From an uncultured Alphaproteobacteria bacterium (lineage in GTDB: Bacteria > Pseudomonadota > Alphaproteobacteria > Rhizobiales > Beijerinckiaceae): a stretch of DNA of 9,479 bases. Location of the stretch: positions 1-9,479 of the forward strand of contig CALCZO010000214.1 of the NCBI GenBank assembly GCA_937903315.1. Direction: 5' to 3'. The notes beneath the pieces are model-generated. The model saw only the letters and a program-made list of their open reading frames with translations. It was not told the DNA's origin and searched no databases. Each line of letters opens with the position of its first letter. Position 1 is the first letter of the stretch. Below are positions 4,954 to 9,479 of the stretch, in pieces. A program made the position numbers and the translations under genes.

Positions 4954-6969
4954 ATGCCCGCGCTGCTTTCTTCCGTCCTCATCGCCAACCGTGGCGAAAT
5001 CGCCTGCCGGATCATCCGCACGGCGCGCCGGCTGGGGATGCGGACCATCGCGGTCTATTCGGACGCCGACGCGGACGCGCCGTTCGTGGCAATGGCCGAC
5101 GAAGCGTACCGGATTGGCCCGGCGCCGGCGCGCGAGAGCTATCTTCGCGGCGATGTGATCCTTGAGGTCGCCCGGCAGACGGGCGCGGCCTGCATCCACC
5201 CGGGCTACGGGTTCCTGTCCGAGAACACGGCGTTTGCGCGGGCGGCGGAGGCGGCGGGCATCGTGTTCGTCGGCCCGCCGGCGGAGGCGATCGAGGCGAT
5301 GGGCCTCAAGGACGCAGCCAAGAAAATTGCCGAGAAGGCGGGCGTGCCGGTCGTCCCGGGTTATCACGGCGACAATCAGGACGCGGCGTTCCTCAAGCAG
5401 AAGGCCTATGAAATCGGCTATCCGGTGCTGATCAAGGCGGTGGCCGGCGGCGGCGGCAAGGGGATGCGCCGGGTCGACAAGCATGCCGATTTCGACGATG
5501 CGCTGGTCTCGTGCAAGCGCGAGGCGCTGAATGCGTTTTCCGACGACCGGGTGCTGATTGAAAAATACGTCACCGCCCCGCGCCATGTCGAGATTCAGGT
5601 CTTTGCTGACCGGCACGGCAATGTCGTCCATCTGTTCGAGCGCGATTGCTCGCTCCAGCGGCGGCACCAGAAGGTGATCGAGGAAGCGCCCGCCCCCGGC
5701 ATGCCGCCCGCCATGCGCGCGGCGATGGGCAAGGCCGCAGTCGAGGCGGCCCGCGCGGTCGGCTATGTCGGCGCCGGAACGGTGGAGTTCATCGCCGACG
5801 GGACCGGCGGGCTGAAGGACAACGCCTTTTATTTCATGGAAATGAACACGCGGCTTCAGGTCGAGCATCCGGTGACCGAGGCGATCACCGGGCTTGATCT
5901 GGTCGAGTTGCAGTTCCGCGTCGCCTCGGGTGAAAAGCTGCCATTCGCGCAGTCCGATCTTGCGATCAACGGCCATGCGGTCGAGGCGCGGCTCTATGCC
6001 GAGGACCCTGAATCGGGCTTCCTGCCCTCTACCGGGCGACTGTGGGCGCTCTATCTGCCCGATGACGACGTGCGCGTCGACACAGGCGTCGAGGACGGCG
6101 GCGAGGTCACCGGATTTTATGACCCGATGATCGCCAAGATCATCGCCCATGGCGCGACGCGCGACGAAGCGCTCGACCGGCTGTCCGCCGCCCTCGCCGA
6201 TACGATTGTCGCCGGTCCGCGCACCAACACGACGTTTCTCAGGGCGCTGTGCAACGCTCCGGGCTTCCGCGCCGGGGATTTCGACACCGGCTTCATCGAC
6301 CGCAATCTCGATGCGCTCGGCGCGGTGCCGCAGCCGGCCGATCCGTTGGCGATTGCCGCCGGCGCCGCGCTGCTGACCGAGGCTGCCGTCGCCGCGACTG
6401 CCGGCGGGCTGGACGACGATCCGTGGAACATCCGCGACGGGTTCCAGCTTTCGGGCGTCAACCTGCCGCGCGTCACCGTCACGGCGGGCGGCGAGCGGTG
6501 GACCGCCGAGGTGGATGAGGAGGGCTATCGCACCTATGGCGTGATGATCGCCGGCAGTGACGATGTGCAGACCATCTGCCTCGACGAGGCGGAAGACGCC
6601 GATCTCGATATCGTCAACGACGATCCGCGCTTTGTCGCGGTTCACACCGGCGCCTCGGTGCTGGTGGTGCGCAATGGCCGGCAGACCGAGATCAGGCCCT
6701 TCGACGCGCTGGATGTCGATTTCGACAGTCTCGACGTTCCCGAAGGCGGCGCGCTGGTGAAAGCACCGATGCATGGCAAGCTGATCGCGCTCTATGTGCA
6801 GGCCGGCGAGACCGTGACCAAGGGCGCGCGGCTGGCCGTGGTCGAGGCGATGAAGATGGAACACGCGCTGGTTGCGCCGCGCGATGGCGTGGTGGTCGAG
6901 GTCGTCGGCCATGTCGGCCAGCAGGTCAGCGAGGGCGCAAAGCTCGTGGTGATCGGAGAAGCGACATGA
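4954..6969 (+). CDS. mccA: Biotin carboxylase/BCCP fusion, MccA-like (methylcrotonyl-CoA carboxylase alpha subunit)
   Basis: 671 residues. The protein carboxylates its own biotin with ATP and bicarbonate and hands the carboxyl to a separate carboxyltransferase subunit. Biotin carboxylase N-domain: LIANRGEIACRIIRTARR and HPGYGFLSEN. ATP-grasp: IKAVAGGGGKGMRRV (Lys161, Gly-rich loop 165-170), EKYVTAPRHVEIQV, RDCSLQRRHQKVIEEAPAPG, and the active-site stretch MEMNTRLQVEHPVTE. A C-terminal carboxylase domain reaches about 450; a linker/BT-like region runs to about 590; the biotinyl domain ends the protein with VVEAMKMEH, biotin on Lys634. RRHQKVIEEAPAPG and length favour MccA over PccA (usually RRNQKVVEEAPSP), so leucine breakdown is the likely pathway. 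Acetyl-, propionyl- or geranyl-CoA cannot be excluded. No carboxyltransferase gene is nearby. The start has Shine-Dalgarno AGGA; upstream in-frame codons overlap the ATPase gene. The stop overlaps the next start (ATGA). Confidence 0.9.
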   Translation: MPALLSSVLIANRGEIACRIIRTARRLGMRTIAVYSDADADAPFVAMADEAYRIGPAPARESYLRGDVILEVARQTGAACIHPGYGFLSENTAFARAAEAAGIVFVGPPAEAIEAMGLKDAAKKIAEKAGVPVVPGYHGDNQDAAFLKQKAYEIGYPVLIKAVAGGGGKGMRRVDKHADFDDALVSCKREALNAFSDDRVLIEKYVTAPRHVEIQVFADRHGNVVHLFERDCSLQRRHQKVIEEAPAPGMPPAMRAAMGKAAVEAARAVGYVGAGTVEFIADGTGGLKDNAFYFMEMNTRLQVEHPVTEAITGLDLVELQFRVASGEKLPFAQSDLAINGHAVEARLYAEDPESGFLPSTGRLWALYLPDDDVRVDTGVEDGGEVTGFYDPMIAKIIAHGATRDEALDRLSAALADTIVAGPRTNTTFLRALCNAPGFRAGDFDTGFIDRNLDALGAVPQPADPLAIAAGAALLTEAAVAATAGGLDDDPWNIRDGFQLSGVNLPRVTVTAGGERWTAEVDEEGYRTYGVMIAGSDDVQTICLDEAEDADLDIVNDDPRFVAVHTGASVLVVRNGRQTEIRPFDALDVDFDSLDVPEGGALVKAPMHGKLIALYVQAGETVTKGARLAVVEAMKMEHALVAPRDGVVVEVVGHVGQQVSEGAKLVVIGEAT

Positions 6970-7307
6970 GAAGGCTGCTGGCCACCGCTCTGGTTGTCTG
7001 CGCGACACCCGCGCTGGCCTGCAGCTGCCGTCCGGTCGATGCGTCGACGCCGCCGCCGTCCTATCTCGTGCTGGGCACGGTGGTCGACGCCACCCTTTCG
7101 CCGGACGGGCAGGCCGCGACGACGACCATCCGCGTCGAGCGGCGTCACATCGGCAAGACCGGCGCGGTCGTCACGCTGCATTCGCGCGCCCATTCGGCGG
7201 CCTGCGGCGTCACGTTCGAGAAGGGCAAGCGGCAGTTGTTTGCCTTTGCCCGCCACAACGGCCGCTATATCACCAACCTCTGCCTGATGCTGCAAGCGCG
7301 GCTGTGA
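6966..7307 (+). CDS. Small exported protein, TIMP/netrin-like (NTR) fold candidate
   Basis: 113 residues. A signal peptide (MRRLLATALVVCATPALA, residues 1-18) is followed directly by CSC (Cys19, Cys21). Cleavage after ALA would leave Cys-Ser-Cys at the mature N-terminus, the hallmark of TIMP-type NTR domains. The rest agrees: YLVLGTVVDA, a charged beta strand (TTIRVERRHIGK), VVTLHSRAHSAACGVTFEKGKRQLF with Cys80, and YITNLCLML with Cys106. Two disulfides are possible. The fold assignment is from motif order only. ALAC is a poor lipobox because Leu is at -2 rather than -3, so signal peptidase I is more likely than II. The start overlaps the carboxylase stop by 4 bp, suggesting translational coupling. 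No function in carboxylation is evident. Confidence 0.83.
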   Translation: MRRLLATALVVCATPALACSCRPVDASTPPPSYLVLGTVVDATLSPDGQAATTTIRVERRHIGKTGAVVTLHSRAHSAACGVTFEKGKRQLFAFARHNGRYITNLCLMLQARL

Positions 7308-7753
7308 CGCTGCATCTGCTCAAGCTCTGCGTCGGCGTGACGACGATCGACGACCTGACCGGCTGGATCGACGAGCAGCAGACCTATGCCCGACGTGCCG
7401 GCCGGCCGTTCGAGCAGCGGCACACGACCCGGATGGTGCCCAAGCGGGTCGAGGCGATCCTGGCCGACCCTGCCGGTGCAGGCTCGCTCTATTGGGTGAT
7501 CAAGGGGCAGATTGCCTGCCGCCAGCGCCTGCTGGCCATCCGACCGTTCACTGACGCCGATGGGATCGGCCGGTGTCATCTGGTGCTCGATCCCATGGTG
7601 GTTCCGGTTTCGCCGCGCCCGTATCGCGCCTTTCAGGGCTGGCGCTACCTTGAGGCGAAAGACGCCCCGCCGGATCTGGGCTCGAACGCCGAAGGGCTGG
7701 AGGCCATGCCCGAAGATCTGCGGCGGGAACTGGCCGGTCTGGGCCTGATCTGA
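7304..7753 (+). CDS. DUF1489 family protein
   Basis: 149 residues, full length for this short, essentially alphaproteobacterial family of unknown function. Recognisable blocks are LIKLCVGV-type start (LHLLKLCVGVTTIDDL), HTTRMVPKRVEAIL, GSLYWVIKGQIACRQRLLAIRP, DGIGRCHLVLDP and PRPYRAFQGWRYLEAKDAPPDLG. A helix-rich C-terminus, PEDLRRELAGLGLI, closes it. It has no signal peptide or membrane span, so it is cytoplasmic. It begins with GTG at 7304, overlapping the TGA of the previous gene by 4 bp (GTGA); no separate promoter or good Shine-Dalgarno is visible, so it is probably the last gene of the carboxylase operon. The tight overlap makes co-expression likely but does not reveal its role. Confidence 0.93.
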   Translation: MTLHLLKLCVGVTTIDDLTGWIDEQQTYARRAGRPFEQRHTTRMVPKRVEAILADPAGAGSLYWVIKGQIACRQRLLAIRPFTDADGIGRCHLVLDPMVVPVSPRPYRAFQGWRYLEAKDAPPDLGSNAEGLEAMPEDLRRELAGLGLI

Positions 7754-7772
7754 CACGGTGGCAGGATAGTGT

Positions 7773-7802
7773 TTGCGTTTGGCGGCGAACTGTGCGTATA
7801 AG
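7773..7802 (+). promoter_or_regulatory. Promoter of rhlE
   Basis: TTGCGT (7773-7778), 18 nt and TATAAG (7797-7802, five of six matches) lie in the 222-bp stretch between the DUF1489 stop and rhlE. Start is expected near 7808-7809, so the leader would be about 165 nt. The -10 runs into an 11-bp palindrome, AGCAC-C-GTGCT (7801-7811), which overlaps the start site and could be an operator. I see no intrinsic terminator with a T-run for the upstream operon. Confidence 0.5.
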
Positions 7803-7806
7803 CACC

Positions 7807-7823
7807 GTGCTGCACCGCAGCAT
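7807..7823 (+). promoter_or_regulatory. Hairpin at the predicted 5' end of the rhlE leader
   Basis: GTGCTGC-ACC-GCAGCAT forms six Watson-Crick pairs plus one G-U pair around a 3-nt loop. It falls at the very 5' end of the predicted rhlE mRNA, where such structures can slow decay. There is no following T-run, so it is not an intrinsic terminator. The rest of the leader (7824-7975) holds only a pyrimidine-rich stretch near 7917-7940 and no clear Shine-Dalgarno. Confidence 0.45.
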
Positions 7824-7975
7824 CGTCGTGCTCCAGGCGCGTAAGCCGGTTTCGTCCGGTCCTCTGTCGAGCACTCTGACCATTCTTCCTGACAGCCCAA
7901 TTTACGCGGGGCCGGTCTCCACCCCCCGCCCCCGCTCCGTCCGGCGTTTGCTCCGGCATGCGGTATGGGCCATCC

Positions 7976-9479
7976 ATGCGAGTTTATCCTTTGACGACGT
8001 TCCAATCCCTCGGCCTTGCCGAACCGCTGCTGCGCGCTCTTGCCCACGAAGGCTATGAGACGCCGACGCCGATTCAGGCGAAAGCCATTCCCCACCTGAT
8101 GAAGGGCGAGGACCTGCTTGGCATCGCCCAGACGGGCACCGGCAAGACCGCCGCCTTCGCCCTGCCGATCCTGCACAAGCTGCTCGGCGACGCCCGTCGC
8201 CCCGCGCCCGGCACCACCCGCGTGCTGGTGATGGCACCGACGCGCGAGCTGGCGGCGCAGATCGGCGAGAGTTTCAAGTCCTACGCCCGGTTCTGCCGGT
8301 TCTCGGTCGCCGTGGTGTTCGGCGGTGTCGGCCACGTGCCGCAGACACGCGCGATCCGCGCCGGTCTTGACGTTCTGGTGGCGACACCCGGCCGCCTGAT
8401 CGACCATCTCGACAGCGGCACGCTGCGTCTCGACACCACCGACATCGTGGTGCTCGACGAAGCCGATCACATGCTCGACCTCGGCTTTGTCGTGCCGATT
8501 CGCAAGATTCTCTCGCGGCTGCCGAAAAAGCGCCAGAGCCTGTTCTTCTCGGCCACCATGCCGCGCGAAATCGCGTCGCTGGCCGGCGAGATGCTGCACC
8601 AGCCCAAGGAAGTGGCCGTCGCCCCGGTGGCGACCACGGCAGAACGGGTCAATCAGCAGGTCTATCTCGTCGATGCGGCCGCCAAGCGCGGCATGCTCGT
8701 CGAGACGCTGAGCCACCCCGGTTTTGAACGCACGATCGTGTTCACGCGCACCAAGCGCGGTGCGGATCGCGTATCCAAGACGCTGGACGCCGTCGGCATC
8801 ACGTCCGCCGCCATTCACGGCAACAAGAGCCAGACGCAGCGCCAGAAGGCGCTTGACGAGTTCAAGAACGGCCGCCTGCGCGTGCTGGTCGCCACTGATA
8901 TCGCCGCGCGCGGCATCGATATCGACAGCGTCACGCATGTCATCAACTTCGAACTGCCGGATGTGCCGGAGCAGTACGTCCACCGCATCGGGCGGACGGC
9001 GCGTGCCGGTGCCTCGGGCGCGGCCATCGCGTTCTGCGACAATTCCGAACGCGGCCTGCTCAAGGACATCGAGCGCGTGACGCGCCAGCAGATCCCGACG
9101 ATCGACAAGCGCGGCCAGAAGGGCGCCGACGTCCCCGCCTCGCAGCACATCCGCGAGGACGAGGAGCGCGATCCGCGCGCCGGTCGCGGTCGCGGCGGTC
9201 CGGGCCGCAACGGTGGCGGCGGCGCAGGCCGCTCCAACGGCGGTGGTCGCCCGCAGCAGCCGCGCGAGCGTGCCCCGATGGATGATCGCGCCCCGCGCAA
9301 CCCCAATGCACCGCGTCCGCTGGCCGATACTGCGCCGATCCGGGCGTCGGCCCAGCCGCAGCGCGAGCATCGCGACGACCGCCGGGATGACCGTCGCGCT
9401 CCCCCGCGCGGCGATCAGCAGGCGCGCGCCCCGCGCCCGGCCGGCGCTGGCGCCCCCGCCGGCAAGCGCCCGTTCGGTG
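7976..9479 (+). CDS. rhlE: DEAD-box ATP-dependent RNA helicase, RhlE type, C-terminus cut by window edge
   Basis: 501 codons are present and the frame is open at the right edge. It unwinds RNA duplexes in ribosome assembly and mRNA turnover. Motifs in order: Q motif (F9, PTPIQ), I AQTGTGKT (51-58, Lys57), Ia APTREL (87-92), Ib TPGRL (137-141), II DEAD (161-164), III SAT (192-194), IV TIVFTRTK, V ATDIAARG (306-313) and VI HRIGRTAR (336-343). The helicase core is therefore intact. After about residue 380 comes a low-complexity Arg/Gly/Pro/Ala tail with acidic-basic blocks (HRDDRRDDRR), typical of RhlE and likely RNA-binding. The start is uncertain: ATG 7976 lacks a good Shine-Dalgarno. An in-frame ATG at 7958 and a TTG at 7991 are alternatives; the TTG would give the usual RhlE beginning M-TTFQSLGL. 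Confidence 0.96.
   Translation, partial: MRVYPLTTFQSLGLAEPLLRALAHEGYETPTPIQAKAIPHLMKGEDLLGIAQTGTGKTAAFALPILHKLLGDARRPAPGTTRVLVMAPTRELAAQIGESFKSYARFCRFSVAVVFGGVGHVPQTRAIRAGLDVLVATPGRLIDHLDSGTLRLDTTDIVVLDEADHMLDLGFVVPIRKILSRLPKKRQSLFFSATMPREIASLAGEMLHQPKEVAVAPVATTAERVNQQVYLVDAAAKRGMLVETLSHPGFERTIVFTRTKRGADRVSKTLDAVGITSAAIHGNKSQTQRQKALDEFKNGRLRVLVATDIAARGIDIDSVTHVINFELPDVPEQYVHRIGRTARAGASGAAIAFCDNSERGLLKDIERVTRQQIPTIDKRGQKGADVPASQHIREDEERDPRAGRGRGGPGRNGGGGAGRSNGGGRPQQPRERAPMDDRAPRNPNAPRPLADTAPIRASAQPQREHRDDRRDDRRAPPRGDQQARAPRPAGAGAPAGKRPFG

Noticed and set aside
4942..7008. 688-codon minus-strand ORF
   Set aside because: It is antisense to the biotin carboxylase gene, which has complete ATP-grasp and biotinyl motifs. 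The product looks like a compositional shadow.
7792..8058. 88-codon GTG-started ORF in the rhlE leader
   Set aside because: It overlaps the start of rhlE in another frame, has no Shine-Dalgarno, and shows shadow-like composition.
7265..9370. 701-codon minus-strand ORF
   Set aside because: It is antisense to DUF1489 and rhlE, both clearly coding on the plus strand, and it shows no domain of its own.

Overview
The window is GC-rich chromosomal DNA whose protein families and promoter style point to an alphaproteobacterium. The signs are a replicative DnaE1, a DUF815 ATPase, an MccA-type biotin carboxylase, a DUF1489 protein (essentially an alphaproteobacterial family), RhlE, and -10 elements resembling the Caulobacter-type GCTANAWC. 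I cannot fix the genus. No mobile element, CRISPR array, rRNA or tRNA was seen, and codon use looks uniform across the window.

Left part, minus strand: dnaE (N-terminal 852 codons, cut by the left edge) is preceded by a very short gene at 2581-2682 for a 33-residue single-span membrane peptide. It has a strong Shine-Dalgarno and ends 23 nt before dnaE. In front of it lies an AT-rich promoter with a perfect TTGACA -35 and two tandem 15-bp repeats that look like imperfect alphaproteobacterial LexA boxes. This looks like an SOS-controlled microprotein of the SidA kind (the 29-residue SOS-induced division inhibitor of Caulobacter) in one operon with the replicative polymerase. It is the most interesting item in the window.

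Middle, plus strand: a divergently transcribed three-span membrane protein with an Lnb-N/DUF4105 domain (2861-3886), probably from a leaderless mRNA. A DUF815 AAA-type ATPase follows (3962-4837) with its own promoter. Then comes a three-gene operon with 4-bp stop/start overlaps: a biotin carboxylase/BCCP fusion resembling MccA (4954-6969), a small exported TIMP/netrin-like protein beginning Cys-Ser-Cys after its signal peptide (6966-7307), and a DUF1489 protein (7304-7753). A perfect 14-bp tandem repeat sits just upstream of the predicted promoter of this operon.

Right part: after a 222-bp non-coding stretch with a promoter and a hairpin at the predicted 5' end of a long leader, a RhlE-type DEAD-box RNA helicase begins (7976 onward) and runs off the right edge inside its disordered Arg/Gly-rich tail. 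Apart from the proposed SOS unit and the mcc operon, the genes look functionally independent.
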